From contig NZ_AKKU01000001.1 in the NCBI RefSeq assembly GCF_000272005.1, forward strand, positions 1-64,000: DNA of 64,000 bases, read 5' to 3'. The stretch comes from Alishewanella agri BL06 (GTDB lineage Bacteria; Pseudomonadota; Gammaproteobacteria; Enterobacterales; Alteromonadaceae). This document shows, in pieces, positions 8,673-17,885 of this stretch. The notes beneath the pieces are model-generated. The model was not told the origin of the DNA, did no database searches, and was given only the letters and a program-made list of their open reading frames with translations. The translations under genes and the position numbers were made by a program. Within the stretch, counting starts at the first letter, position 1. Every line of letters begins with the position of its first letter.

Positions 8673-11060
8673 ATGAACAAGCTGGCAATAAGTATTGCTG
8701 TCACAGCGGCGCTCGGTCTGGCGGGTTGTGGTGATTCGCTGGATGATATCAAACAGGATGTCGTGGACTCCGGGACGGTGGTAGTCCCTAGTTCCCGAGT
8801 TGTGTTTGACCCTACAGCCGGTCAGGTTTCGGTACCAAATGACTTACTATTTCAGGGAACTAACGACGGCACCTTAACTCTGGATAGTGGTGCTACGCCT
8901 GACTACACTAACCCGCAAGTCGCTTTAGGTGCCTTGGATGGTTGGTCAACGCAGAATCCTTTTAGTATTGCACTAAACTTCCCAGCCGGCGTATCGCTGA
9001 ATATGGATTCGGCGCGGGCACCAGGCTCTGTTCGTCTGTTTAAAGCCTTGATGGGCGATCCGGCATCACCTGATGCGGATTGTCGGCCAGTACCTCGCGG
9101 TTTGGCGTGTAAAATTGTCGCTGAATTACAATACGGCGTTGATTTTGTATCGGCGGGCAGTGGTAACAGTGTCGCTGTGATTCCGTTAAAGCCACTGGAG
9201 GGGGCAACCACTTATCTGTTGGCGTTAACCAATGGCTTGAAAGACAGCACCGGCGCAGCTATTAAACCATCGACCACTTATGAACTGGTAAAACAAGATC
9301 TGGCGACTAATCCATTAGCGACCGATGCACAGCGCGGCCTGCAGGCAGTGATCAATAGCTTCGAGAGCACTATGCTGCGCGACGAAGGTTTACCGAAAGA
9401 AAGTATTATCTACACCGCTGCCATTACTACCCAATCGACGGCAGCGGTAATTGCTAATTTAAAGCAGCTGATGGCATCTCCTACACCAACCGGTTATGCG
9501 CCTGGTCAGTTAACGGTGCAGAATACCGGCTTGAGAGTGTCTCAATTAAATCCGGCGTTTGCTACTTCGCCGGCGTTTCAGTTAGCACGCTATTATCAGG
9601 GCAGTATGACGCTTCCTTATTTCCTGGGCGTACCTTCAGCTGAAAATGTCACGGCACCGCTAAATACCCGTTGGACAGCGCGTTGTGACAGTGGTGCTAT
9701 TATTGCTGCGCTACCACCAAGTTTGAAACCTGCCACGCCGGTTTCCGAGAATGATGGTTTTTGCCAGGCAGTCAGTAACGGTGCTTTGCGCGATTTAGGT
9801 GTTGACAGTGCCCGTCACCTGACCAAATTTAATACTATTCCTAAGATCAACAGCTATCAGAACGTCGAAGTTCAGATGACAGTGCCGGATACCAACTTTA
9901 TTCCAATGCCGGAAGCCGGGTGGCCGGTAGTGATTCTGCAGCACGGTATTACGTCGAATAAGCAAGCGATGCTGGCTATCACGGGTACACTCAGCTCTCA
10001 GGGCTTTGCGACTATTGCGATCGACCATCCATTGCATGGTAGCCGCGGTTTTAGCTATGAAACCCCTGACCGTACTTTAAACTTTAATGCGTCGACTAAC
10101 TCAGCGACAGATTATATGAACCTGTCTAACCTGTTAGTAACCCGCGATAACTTGCGGCAAAGTATTGCTGACATGTTAGCGCTGCGTTTTGCATTAAATA
10201 CGATTAGCGGTGTCACTGTTGATTTAAGCCGGGTTCAATTTTTAGGCCATTCACTGGGTGGTATTACCGGTGCCAGTATGGTTGCTGTTGCTAATGCGCC
10301 GTCGGGTAACGCCATGTTAGACGCGGCCTTTAAGGTTGAAACGGCGGTTCTGGCAATGCCAGGCGGTGCCGTTGCTAACTTCCTGTTAGATTCTCCGTCA
10401 TTTGGTCCACTGATTAAAGCCAGTGTGATGTTGGGTGCAGGCGGGGAGTTAACCAGCCAATTTGTAACCTATATTGCGACCAATACCGATTGTGGTGCGC
10501 CAACGGCAGCAACGGCGGCAACCTGGCCAGCCTGTGCTGCACCTGCTGTAAATACTTATCTGGCCAGTTTGCAGCAAACCGGCAACACTGCTCAGTTAGC
10601 GCGTATTACCGCAACGCTGACGCAGTTCGCCTTTGCAGCGCAAACCGTAACCGATAGCGGTGACCCAAATAATTATGCACAAATGTTGGTAGCGGGTAAC
10701 ACCCCAACCTATATTATTGAAGTGGTAGGTGATGGCGCAGACAATAAGCCGGATCAGGTTATTCCAAACGGCTTCTTTAATCCGTTGACGGCGTTAGCGC
10801 AAGGCCGGATGGCTTTAGCCGGTACTGAACCGCTGGCGCGTTTATTAGGTGTTGTTGCCGTGCCGGCGCAGGCACCGGGTGTTGCGCTGGATGGTAACAA
10901 TGCCTTAACCCGCTTTAATGCCGGTGACCATGGCTCTATTCTGAGCCCGGCAGCCAGTGCCGCCGCAACGGGTGAGATGCAATACCAGACGGCAACCTTC
11001 TTCCTCAGTCGCGGTACCCAGATTGGGGTGCAAAATCCGGCAGTTATCGCCGGTAATTAA
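8673..11060 (+). CDS. VolA/Pla-1/Cef-family lipase lipoprotein
   Basis: A 795-aa surface lipoprotein predicted to hydrolyse (lyso)phospholipids or other lipids. The start at 8673 follows GGGGAGAAG and yields a lipoprotein signal with lipobox LAGC. The N-terminal half resembles the Ig-like/beta-rich part of the Vibrio VolA and Pla-1/Cef extracellular lipase family. The alpha/beta-hydrolase half has VVILQHGITSNKQ (oxyanion region), IDHPLHGSRG and the nucleophile elbow FLGHSLGGITG. FNAGDHGSIL near the C-terminus probably supplies the catalytic His. Length fits the family (about 800 aa). It is a stand-alone gene closed by a strong terminator. Confidence 0.88.
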   Translation: MNKLAISIAVTAALGLAGCGDSLDDIKQDVVDSGTVVVPSSRVVFDPTAGQVSVPNDLLFQGTNDGTLTLDSGATPDYTNPQVALGALDGWSTQNPFSIALNFPAGVSLNMDSARAPGSVRLFKALMGDPASPDADCRPVPRGLACKIVAELQYGVDFVSAGSGNSVAVIPLKPLEGATTYLLALTNGLKDSTGAAIKPSTTYELVKQDLATNPLATDAQRGLQAVINSFESTMLRDEGLPKESIIYTAAITTQSTAAVIANLKQLMASPTPTGYAPGQLTVQNTGLRVSQLNPAFATSPAFQLARYYQGSMTLPYFLGVPSAENVTAPLNTRWTARCDSGAIIAALPPSLKPATPVSENDGFCQAVSNGALRDLGVDSARHLTKFNTIPKINSYQNVEVQMTVPDTNFIPMPEAGWPVVILQHGITSNKQAMLAITGTLSSQGFATIAIDHPLHGSRGFSYETPDRTLNFNASTNSATDYMNLSNLLVTRDNLRQSIADMLALRFALNTISGVTVDLSRVQFLGHSLGGITGASMVAVANAPSGNAMLDAAFKVETAVLAMPGGAVANFLLDSPSFGPLIKASVMLGAGGELTSQFVTYIATNTDCGAPTAATAATWPACAAPAVNTYLASLQQTGNTAQLARITATLTQFAFAAQTVTDSGDPNNYAQMLVAGNTPTYIIEVVGDGADNKPDQVIPNGFFNPLTALAQGRMALAGTEPLARLLGVVAVPAQAPGVALDGNNALTRFNAGDHGSILSPAASAAATGEMQYQTATFFLSRGTQIGVQNPAVIAGN

Positions 11061-11080
11061 GGTCTGGCGACCTTAAAATA

Positions 11081-11117
11081 AACAGCCCGGCTGCACTTGC
11101 GCCGGGCTGTTGCTTTT
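11081..11117 (+). terminator. rho-independent terminator after lipase gene
   Basis: AACAGCCCGGC (11081-11091) and GCCGGGCTGTT (11101-11111) form an 11-bp stem with a 9-nt loop, followed by GCTTTTT. It lies about 20 bp after the lipase stop and before sohB. Confidence 0.85.
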
Positions 11118-11166
11118 TCGGATATCGGCATAAAATAGCGAAACATTGCTGTAGTAGGAGGATGCC

Positions 11167-12165
11167 TTGGCATTTTTATATGAATATGGGCTGTTTTTAG
11201 CTCAGGTTGCGACCCTGGTTGTCGCACTGGCGGTCATTATTGCTTTAGTCACTGGCGCAGCAGTTAAAAGCCGACCCCGCAAAGGTCAGTTAGAGGTAAC
11301 GGATTTAAATCAAAGCTTTTATCAGCATCAGGAATTGCTGCAACAGCATTTGTTAGACAAAAAGGCCTTCAAAAAATGGCAAAAAACCGCCCATAAAGCC
11401 TATGACGCCTTAACCGAACAACCCAAACGGCTGTTTGTTCTGGAATTTAATGGCAGCCTTGATGCCCGCGAGGCCGAGGCATTGCGGGAGGAAGTCAGTG
11501 CGGTATTAGCCGTTGCCACGCCTGAGGATGAGGTATTATTAAAACTGGAAAGTGGCGGTGGTGTAGTGCACGGTTATGGCTTGGCGGCCTCTCAGTTAGA
11601 CCGCTTAAAGCAGCAAAAAATAACCTTAACCGTTGCCGTCGATAAGGTCGCTGCCAGCGGCGGTTATATGATGGCGTGTGTCGCTGATAAAATCCTCGCT
11701 GCGCCTTTTGCTATTGTTGGCTCTATCGGCGTGATCGCGCAATTACCTAATTTCAATAAATTACTGAAAAAGCACGATGTGGATTTTGAGCAATTTACTG
11801 CAGGTGAGTTTAAAAGAACGGTAACCTTGTTTGGTGAAAACACGGACAAAGGCCGGCAAAAGTTTCAGCAGGAGTTGGAAGAAACACACCAGTTGTTTAA
11901 AACCTTTGTTGCTGAGCATAGACCACAACTGGCTCTGGAACAGGTAGCGACCGGTGAACACTGGTTTGGCTATCAGGCTAAAGCATTAGGGTTGGTCGAT
12001 GTGCTCAGTACCAGTGATGATTATTTGCAGGCCGCGTGCAAGGAACGTCAGGTACTCGCGGTAAAATTCAGTCAGCGTAAACGTCTGGCTGAAAAGCTAG
12101 GCTCAGCAAGTGCGAGCTTTGGTGCTGATTTATGGCAAAAGCTGCAACAAAAGCGCTGGTTTTAA
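11167..12165 (+). CDS. sohB: inner-membrane serine protease SohB (S49 family)
   Basis: A 332-aa S49 signal-peptide-peptidase-like protease. One N-terminal membrane segment (residues 7-29) is followed by a periplasmic domain. VFKGS-like LEFNGSLDA, the region LKLESGGGVVHGYGLAASQL, catalytic Ser in VDKVAASGGYMMACVADK and the downstream Lys region FKRTVTLFGENT match E. coli SohB. The start is TTG: AGGAGG lies just upstream and MAFLYEYGLFLAQ aligns directly with the E. coli N-terminus MELLSEYGLFLAK. The nearby ATG at 11162 is out of frame. tpm follows 5 bases after the stop. Confidence 0.93.
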   Translation: MAFLYEYGLFLAQVATLVVALAVIIALVTGAAVKSRPRKGQLEVTDLNQSFYQHQELLQQHLLDKKAFKKWQKTAHKAYDALTEQPKRLFVLEFNGSLDAREAEALREEVSAVLAVATPEDEVLLKLESGGGVVHGYGLAASQLDRLKQQKITLTVAVDKVAASGGYMMACVADKILAAPFAIVGSIGVIAQLPNFNKLLKKHDVDFEQFTAGEFKRTVTLFGENTDKGRQKFQQELEETHQLFKTFVAEHRPQLALEQVATGEHWFGYQAKALGLVDVLSTSDDYLQAACKERQVLAVKFSQRKRLAEKLGSASASFGADLWQKLQQKRWF

Positions 12166-12170
12166 CGGCG

Positions 12171-12851
12171 ATGGAAGCAGTGTTTTGGCATCAGTGCTGG
12201 CAGCAGAATCAACTGGGGTTTCAACTTACAGAACCGCACCCGCTATTGCAGCAGTATCTCCCCCGGATCCTGGCGAAACGCCCGGATGACTGTAATGAAA
12301 TTGTGTTGCCACTATGTGGCAAAACGCCCGACTTACTGTTTTGCCAGCAATTTTTACCGGTGCAAGGGTTTGAGTTATCGCCGATTGCCTGTCAGGATTT
12401 TTTTCGGGAGCATAATCTGGCAGTCAGCTGTCAGCCCTGGCCGGATCCTGAGCTGCAGTTTATGCATTATCAGGCAGAACGCATTCAGCTTTGGCAGGGC
12501 GATTTCTTTCAGGTGCCTGATAAATGGGTATCTGACAGCGCACTCATTTACGATCGGGCAGCATTAATTGCCTTGCCGGCAGAGATGCGCCAACACTATG
12601 CAACAAAGCTGATGTCCTGGTTAGTGCGTGGTGCTGAGTTACTGGTCATTACGCTGGAGTATCCACAGCAGGAGCGATCAGGGCCGCCATTTTCAGTACC
12701 GGCAGCGGAATTAACGGTGTTATTTCCAAATTGCGAGATCGAGTTGTTAGATACCGTTGATATTACCGGGCAGGGCTTTGGCCGCCGCCGGATGGCGACC
12801 AGTTATTTGTTAGAAAAAATTTGGACTGTCCGTTACAAAAACGGCGCCTAA
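12171..12851 (+). CDS. tpm: thiopurine S-methyltransferase family protein
   Basis: A 226-aa SAM-dependent methyltransferase; bacterial members methylate thiopurines and can detoxify selenium or tellurium oxyanions. FWHQCWQQNQLGFQL is the family N-terminal signature, VLPLCGKTPDLLF the SAM-binding region, and LIYDRAALIALPAEMR a conserved core segment. ITLEYPQQERSGPPF is the typical substrate-side loop. The start at 12171 aligns with family N-termini, is only 5 bases after sohB and has a weak ribosome site, suggesting coupling. The open frame extends 13 codons into sohB, less likely. Confidence 0.9.
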   Translation: MEAVFWHQCWQQNQLGFQLTEPHPLLQQYLPRILAKRPDDCNEIVLPLCGKTPDLLFCQQFLPVQGFELSPIACQDFFREHNLAVSCQPWPDPELQFMHYQAERIQLWQGDFFQVPDKWVSDSALIYDRAALIALPAEMRQHYATKLMSWLVRGAELLVITLEYPQQERSGPPFSVPAAELTVLFPNCEIELLDTVDITGQGFGRRRMATSYLLEKIWTVRYKNGA

Positions 12852-12860
12852 TGGCGCCGT
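12841..12860 (+). terminator. GC-rich hairpin overlapping the tpm stop
   Basis: ACGGCGCC and GGCGCCGT form an 8-bp stem with a 4-nt loop that includes the tpm stop codon. It lies between convergent tpm and the symporter gene. There is no T-tract, so it is only a possible terminator. Confidence 0.4.
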
Positions 12861-12878
12861 GTCAGAAGATCTGCCAGG

Positions 12879-14225
12879 TTAATTCCGCATATGGTGAAAG
12901 TCGATCGTTTCGTCTTTTAAGCCGGCTCGCGGATCATTAAATACCCTCTCGTCAAACTCACCTTCGCTCTTAGCAACTACGATTGACACCATGGCATCGC
13001 CGGTAATATTGACCGAGGTCCGCGTCATATCGAGTAAACGGTCAACACCGATAATCAGCGCTATTCCTTCCACCGGTAAACCAACCTGTTGCAATACCAT
13101 TGCCAGCATAATCAAGCCTACACCTGGGACACCGGCAGTACCAATTGATGCCAGGGTTGCGGTCAGGATAACCATTAAATAATCGCTAAGGGTTAGATCT
13201 ACACCAAACACCTGTGCAATAAAGACGGTAGCAACACCCTGCATTATGGCGGTACCATCCATATTAATGGTAGCGCCCAGCGGCACAGTAAAAGAGCTGA
13301 TGCTGTTATTGACGCCAAGCTTTTTGTTCACGGTTTCCATGGTGACCGGTAAAGTGGCGTTACTGCTGGAAGTGCTAAAAGCAAACAACGCAGCATCGCG
13401 CATTTTTCGCAAAAATATTAGCGGGTTTAGACCGGTTAGCGATTTTAGCAGCGTCGGGTAAACAGCCATGCCATGGAACAGCAGCACAAACAGCACCACT
13501 AAAAAATACTTTAATAAGCTGGCAATGGTTTCAAAGCCCAGAGTGGTAAACAGCTTGGCCATCAGAAAAAATACGCCATAGGGTGCCAGATTCATCAGTA
13601 ACGTCACCAGCTTCATAATGATTTCATTAAAATCATTAAACAATGCAGCAACCCGCTCACCTGCCTGACCACTTAGTGCTACAGCTAAACCAAATAAAAC
13701 AGCAAAGACAATAATTTGCAGCATATTGCCTGACGCCATCGATTGAATCGGGTTGCTTGGGAAAATATTAATAAACACCTGCGCCAGAGTCGGTGCAGAA
13801 CTGACGTCAAAAGTCGCGTCGCTTTGCATTTCGACACCGTTGCCGGGGCCAACCAGCAGGGCGGCACCAATTGCCAGACTAATTGCCAGTGCCGTAGTCA
13901 GAATATAGAGCCCGATAGATTTTCCACCAAGGCGGCCCAGCTTGGAGGTATCTGATAAAGAACAGGTACCACAGACCAGCGAAACAAACACTAATGGCAC
14001 CACCAACATTTTTAAACTGGCGATAAATATCTCACCACCAACATGAAAAATGCCGTCAACAAAAAAAGCTTTTAAGGGTAGCGACATACCGAGCAAGGTT
14101 AAGCGACGTTCTTCGGCACCGCCGAGTAACCACTGAAAGAAGAAACCAACGGCGATACCGGCAATCATGCCCAGAACAATACGGGCTGTCAGGCTGAGTT
14201 TTGTTGTTGTCATCATACTCATCAT
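12879..14225 (-). CDS. dicarboxylate/amino acid:cation symporter (DAACS family)
   Basis: A 448-aa inner-membrane symporter of the GltP/DctA fold that takes up glutamate, aspartate or C4-dicarboxylates with Na+ or H+. Hallmarks are the serine-rich hairpin motif STSSSNATLP, the NMDGT motif, the second hairpin motif SIGTAGVPG, and DRLLDMTRTSVNITGDA, which carries the Asp/Arg/Asn substrate residues. Multiple hydrophobic helices cover the rest. The exact substrate cannot be told from sequence. The start lies in a cluster of ATGs (MMSMM), so it could be a few codons later; no clear Shine-Dalgarno sequence distinguishes them. Confidence 0.92.
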   Translation of the reverse strand: MMSMMTTTKLSLTARIVLGMIAGIAVGFFFQWLLGGAEERRLTLLGMSLPLKAFFVDGIFHVGGEIFIASLKMLVVPLVFVSLVCGTCSLSDTSKLGRLGGKSIGLYILTTALAISLAIGAALLVGPGNGVEMQSDATFDVSSAPTLAQVFINIFPSNPIQSMASGNMLQIIVFAVLFGLAVALSGQAGERVAALFNDFNEIIMKLVTLLMNLAPYGVFFLMAKLFTTLGFETIASLLKYFLVVLFVLLFHGMAVYPTLLKSLTGLNPLIFLRKMRDAALFAFSTSSSNATLPVTMETVNKKLGVNNSISSFTVPLGATINMDGTAIMQGVATVFIAQVFGVDLTLSDYLMVILTATLASIGTAGVPGVGLIMLAMVLQQVGLPVEGIALIIGVDRLLDMTRTSVNITGDAMVSIVVAKSEGEFDERVFNDPRAGLKDETIDFHHMRN

Positions 14226-14375
14226 CTAATACTTGTCATAATAATAGGGTAACAGTTTGTGCAGCTGCATGGCAGATCAGGAATAATTTTTTTTAAATAA
14301 CGCTGCCGGCTGGATATTTATTGGTTTAAGATACAGAATTAACAAAACTATATAAAAAGAGCTAAATAACCGATC

Positions 14376-15416
14376 CTAATTGTGATACACCCGCTTTAGT
14401 CCATGCTTGCCGCCCGGAAACGGTGCGGCAGTGTCCATAAAGTAGTGAACCTGCTCCAGTAAATCATCCATGTTTTTGCACTGATGATTCCGGGTTATCG
14501 TCTCGTGCAGAGCATGCCACAGTTTTTCAATTTTGTTATGCCATGGGCTATAAACCGGCAAGAACAGTAACTTGAACTTTGGATTGTCGCTCAGCAACTT
14601 CTGGGTTTTCTTGCTCTTGTGGATGATGTAATTATCCACGATTAACCGAATGCTCTTAGCCCGACGATACTGACCTTTAAGCTTTTCCAGCAATTCAATA
14701 AATAAGTCACTGGTCTTGCGCTCGCCACCTACATAAACGATTTGCCCTGTCTGGCCGTGTAATGCTCCCGCCAGATAATGTTTCTTGTTCTGTCCTGGTG
14801 TTGCCACTTTACGCTGCTCGCCACGGTGCCCCCAATCTGCACCGATTTTAGGATTCAGATGGATATCCACTTCATCCTGGTAAAACACCGGGTGGTCAAT
14901 ACTGTTATCTGCCAGCGCCTCCCGGATAGCCGCCAGTTTCTCCTTTTTATCCGGGTCTTGGATATAAAGTGTTGGCGCAGCTCGCCGCCAGACAATTCCT
15001 GCTTTGGGCAACCAGCGTCTGATTGTTGAGCTGTGGATCTGAATGTTACATAACTTGTTCAGTAACAGCGCAAACAACTCTGTACTCCAGCGTGAACGCT
15101 GATATCCAAGCGTCCTTGGCGTGTACTTCAGCAAAATTTTCAGCACGCCACAGATAAAATCCCGATTCTGCCTAGCGGGTCGACCAACGCCTTTAGTTTT
15201 TAGACCATCAACACCGGCAACGTCATACCATTTCAACCAGCGGTTAAGCGATGACCGACCCGCTTGCAGTAAGCTCGCAACCTCTGACTTGGTTTTACCT
15301 TTCAACACCAGCAAGACGGCATTCGCACGGCGGCAAAGGTCTCTATCTCGTGTTTTGTGAATAATCTTCTTCAGCCGGCGGGTTTCCGCACCATATAAAA
15401 ATGCTATCCTGTTCAT
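14376..15416 (-). CDS. IS630-family transposase
   Basis: A 346-aa transposase with an N-terminal helix-turn-helix (KSEVASLLQAGRSSLNRWLK) and a DDE/D domain. The acidic residues lie in VFYQDEVDIHLNPKIG, RLIVDNYIIHKSK and LPVYSPWHNKIEKLWHALH, the IS630/Tc1-mariner pattern. The frame is intact. The ATG at 15416 is taken, since an upstream TTG adds only two residues. Element ends could not be identified: no convincing inverted repeat pairs the flanks 14340-14375 and 15420-15530. It sits between the symporter gene and the Ig-like lipoprotein gene, directly upstream of the latter's promoter region. Confidence 0.92.
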   Translation of the reverse strand: MNRIAFLYGAETRRLKKIIHKTRDRDLCRRANAVLLVLKGKTKSEVASLLQAGRSSLNRWLKWYDVAGVDGLKTKGVGRPARQNRDFICGVLKILLKYTPRTLGYQRSRWSTELFALLLNKLCNIQIHSSTIRRWLPKAGIVWRRAAPTLYIQDPDKKEKLAAIREALADNSIDHPVFYQDEVDIHLNPKIGADWGHRGEQRKVATPGQNKKHYLAGALHGQTGQIVYVGGERKTSDLFIELLEKLKGQYRRAKSIRLIVDNYIIHKSKKTQKLLSDNPKFKLLFLPVYSPWHNKIEKLWHALHETITRNHQCKNMDDLLEQVHYFMDTAAPFPGGKHGLKRVYHN

Positions 15417-15480
15417 ACTCAATGCGTTTGTGTGGCTTATTAGTTTGGCGACCGATCTGATCGCGCAAACCGCATTGAGT
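15417..15480. repeat. 10-bp inverted repeat upstream of the IS630 transposase
   Basis: ACTCAATGCG (15417-15426) and CGCATTGAGT (15471-15480) are perfect inverted copies 44 bp apart, each with an adjoining TTTG/CAAAC. They start immediately upstream of the transposase ATG. They may be part of the structured upstream end of the element. Confidence 0.45.
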
Positions 15481-15532
15481 TCCCTTCCCTGAGTGATCTA
15501 CTATTTGGAACAATTATTTAGGGAGAGTTTTC

Positions 15533-17758
15533 ATGCTGAGCATCCGGCAACTCTGGGTTGTGATTGTAATTTTCGTCCTGTCAGCTTGTGGCGGTGGCGG
15601 TACTTTAGAAAGCGGTGGCGGTTCAGGTGGCGGAGGTTCAGGCACGACACCTGTTTACACTCTGCAAGTTGAACTCCTTAATGCCACTGGCGCGGCTAAC
15701 AGCTCGCTGTCTGCGAGCCAGCCATTAACCGTCAGAGCAACATTAACCGCAACCCAAAACGCGGCCATTGCCGGCAAAGTTATCGCCTTTACCATTGACA
15801 GAGAAGGTCTGGCGTCGTTATCCAGTAATACCGGCACTGCGTTGACAGACAGTAATGGTGTCGCCACCCTGACGCTCAATGTCGGTACGGTAAGCGGTGC
15901 AGGCTTGCTCACCGCAACCTATAGCGAAGGCGAAACCGTCCGTGCCAGTCGAGCAGTTGGGTTTCAGTCTGCCGGAGATGGAGGTGGTGAAACCGGTGTT
16001 ACTATTTCCAGCGTTCGCGTTTTGGCAGATCGCACCCAACTTGGATCGGGAGCGTCAGAGGCAATTCAGCTCTCTGCATTGGTACGGGATGCTAATAATG
16101 TTTTGTTGGCGGATATCCCAGTTGTGTTTTCTGCGGACTCTGGTGAATTGGAAATTGTTTCCAGTACGACAGAACAAGATGGTGTTGCCAAGGCAAAACT
16201 GACCAGTCAAATTGATAAGTCAATTCGTGACATCCGAGTTAGTGCCAGAGTTGGTGGCGTTGAGGACGTAATAATGGTGCGGGTAGTTGGCACTATCCTT
16301 GAGGTGGTTGCCCCCTCAGCCGTGGTGCTCGGCGATCAGGTTACCTTCAACTTTTCCCTGCAAGACTCTGCTGGTCAGGGGATTGCGAACCAGCAACTTC
16401 AGGTAACGTCGGCATTAGGTAATGCATTGAGTCAGACGAATCCGACAACGGGCAATAATGGTCAGGTCAGTATTCAATATAACGCAGCGATGAGTGGTGA
16501 CGATACCGTTACGGTCACTGCGTTAGGCTTAAGTCAAACCTTTGCAATCAGTGTTAAAGCCGATAGTTTCGTTTTTTTACCTGCCGATGATCTGCAAGTT
16601 CCGGAAATTGAGTTAAATCAACCGGAGTCATTACGACTCGAGTGGCTAACAGATGGTATTCCGAATGCTAATAGCCCAGTGCTATTCTCGACTACGCGGG
16701 GCCAAATTGCTGAGACGGAGGCAGGTTTATCGACTGCTCAAGTAGTTGCTCAAACTACGACTGGAACAGATGGTCAGGCTGAAGTCTTCATACGGTCAGC
16801 TTTTGCAGGTTTATCTACCATATCTGCTCGTGGTGGCGATAATGAGGTTAATACCCAAAGGTTGGTGGAATTTATAGCAGTAAACCCAAGTAAAGTAGAA
16901 GTGCAGGCATTTCCTGCTCAGGTAATTCCGGGTGAAAGCAGCGCAATTCGTGCTATTGTCCGCGACGCCAATAATAACCCTGTCAAAAACCAGCTGGTCG
17001 CATTTTCGCTTGAAAATAGCGCCGGAGGCTCTATCAGCTCCGGAACTGCGATCACTAACTCTCAAGGTGTAGCAACGACATCATTTACTGCTGACCTCAA
17101 TACTGGAGCTGGTGTTGAGCAGAGGAATCTTGTGGTGAATGCTTCTTTGGTCAACAATAGTAGTATTGCGGATACAACCGATATCAGTGTTGGTGGCCGG
17201 ACACTGTTTTTCCGCTTTGGTACTGGTAATACTGTTGAATCGCCGAGCCCGAGCCTTTATCGGAAAGAGTTCTCGATTATTGTCACTGATGCATCAGGTA
17301 ATCCAGTAACTAACCAACCACTAAATCTTGCAGTTGTCTCGCTTGGGTACCGTAAAGGCTACTGGGAAAAATCGCCACCACCACCGGAGACTTTTAAAGT
17401 TTGGGCTGCAGTTACCACCGCCTCTTGTGTAACAGAAGATGTTAATTTCAACGGCATCATGGATAGTGGCGAAGACTTTAATGGTGACAATCAGCTCACT
17501 CCAGGCAATCTGGCGACAGTGCCCAGAACCGTGACCTCTAATAATGAAGGGATTGCCGTCTTCAACGTGACTTATCCAAGAGATGTCGCCCCGTGGTTAG
17601 ACGTAAGGTTGCAGGTTTCGGGCTTTGCTGCCGGTACCGAAAATATTAGCTACCGAGAGTATGCCCTACCGGTGGCTGCGGCGGATGTTACTCAAGAGAA
17701 CATAGCGCCTCCTGATAACCCGTTTGGCGTAGTAGCCAACTGCGCTACACCGGACTAA
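15533..17758 (+). CDS. Ig-like (Big_1/invasin-type) repeat lipoprotein
   Basis: A 741-aa surface lipoprotein. The signal peptide ends in lipobox LSAC followed by a Gly/Ser-rich linker (CGGGGTLESGGGSGGGGSG). At least four bacterial Ig-like domains follow at roughly residues 45-145, 155-250, 255-345 and 455-560. They are recognisable by repeated phrases such as TDSNGVATLTLNVGT, TEQDGVAKAKLTS and TNSQGVATTSFTA. The C-terminal ~170 residues include a calcium-binding-like stretch (DVNFNGIMDSGEDFNGDN). A role in adhesion or cell-surface structure is inferred. GGGAGA precedes the ATG. It is flanked by an IS630-type transposase upstream and a complete IS4-type element 17 bp downstream. Confidence 0.8.
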   Translation: MLSIRQLWVVIVIFVLSACGGGGTLESGGGSGGGGSGTTPVYTLQVELLNATGAANSSLSASQPLTVRATLTATQNAAIAGKVIAFTIDREGLASLSSNTGTALTDSNGVATLTLNVGTVSGAGLLTATYSEGETVRASRAVGFQSAGDGGGETGVTISSVRVLADRTQLGSGASEAIQLSALVRDANNVLLADIPVVFSADSGELEIVSSTTEQDGVAKAKLTSQIDKSIRDIRVSARVGGVEDVIMVRVVGTILEVVAPSAVVLGDQVTFNFSLQDSAGQGIANQQLQVTSALGNALSQTNPTTGNNGQVSIQYNAAMSGDDTVTVTALGLSQTFAISVKADSFVFLPADDLQVPEIELNQPESLRLEWLTDGIPNANSPVLFSTTRGQIAETEAGLSTAQVVAQTTTGTDGQAEVFIRSAFAGLSTISARGGDNEVNTQRLVEFIAVNPSKVEVQAFPAQVIPGESSAIRAIVRDANNNPVKNQLVAFSLENSAGGSISSGTAITNSQGVATTSFTADLNTGAGVEQRNLVVNASLVNNSSIADTTDISVGGRTLFFRFGTGNTVESPSPSLYRKEFSIIVTDASGNPVTNQPLNLAVVSLGYRKGYWEKSPPPPETFKVWAAVTTASCVTEDVNFNGIMDSGEDFNGDNQLTPGNLATVPRTVTSNNEGIAVFNVTYPRDVAPWLDVRLQVSGFAAGTENISYREYALPVAAADVTQENIAPPDNPFGVVANCATPD

Positions 17759-17854
17759 TGTGATTGATGATAACTAAAAAGGAGCCAGTCGGTAATGCCG
17801 ATCAGTTAATAGCTTTTCAGATCGGTTGACCGATCCAGTAGTTGGTATATAAAG

Positions 17855-17885
17855 GCCTACAGAATGAACTCTGTAGGCTTTTTTT
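17855..17885 (+). terminator. intrinsic terminator directly before the IS4 transposase start
   Basis: GCCTACAGA (17855-17863) and TCTGTAGGC (17870-17878) form a 9-bp perfect stem with a 6-nt loop, followed by seven T (17879-17885). The transposase ATG is the next base. The only ribosome-site-like bases (TAGG) lie in the 3' arm. Read-through transcripts should therefore be terminated or have the site masked. Confidence 0.75.

Noticed and set aside
15417-15480. 10-bp inverted repeat as the two termini of the IS630 element
   Set aside because: Both copies lie on the same side of the transposase, so they cannot be its two ends; only listed as a local repeat.
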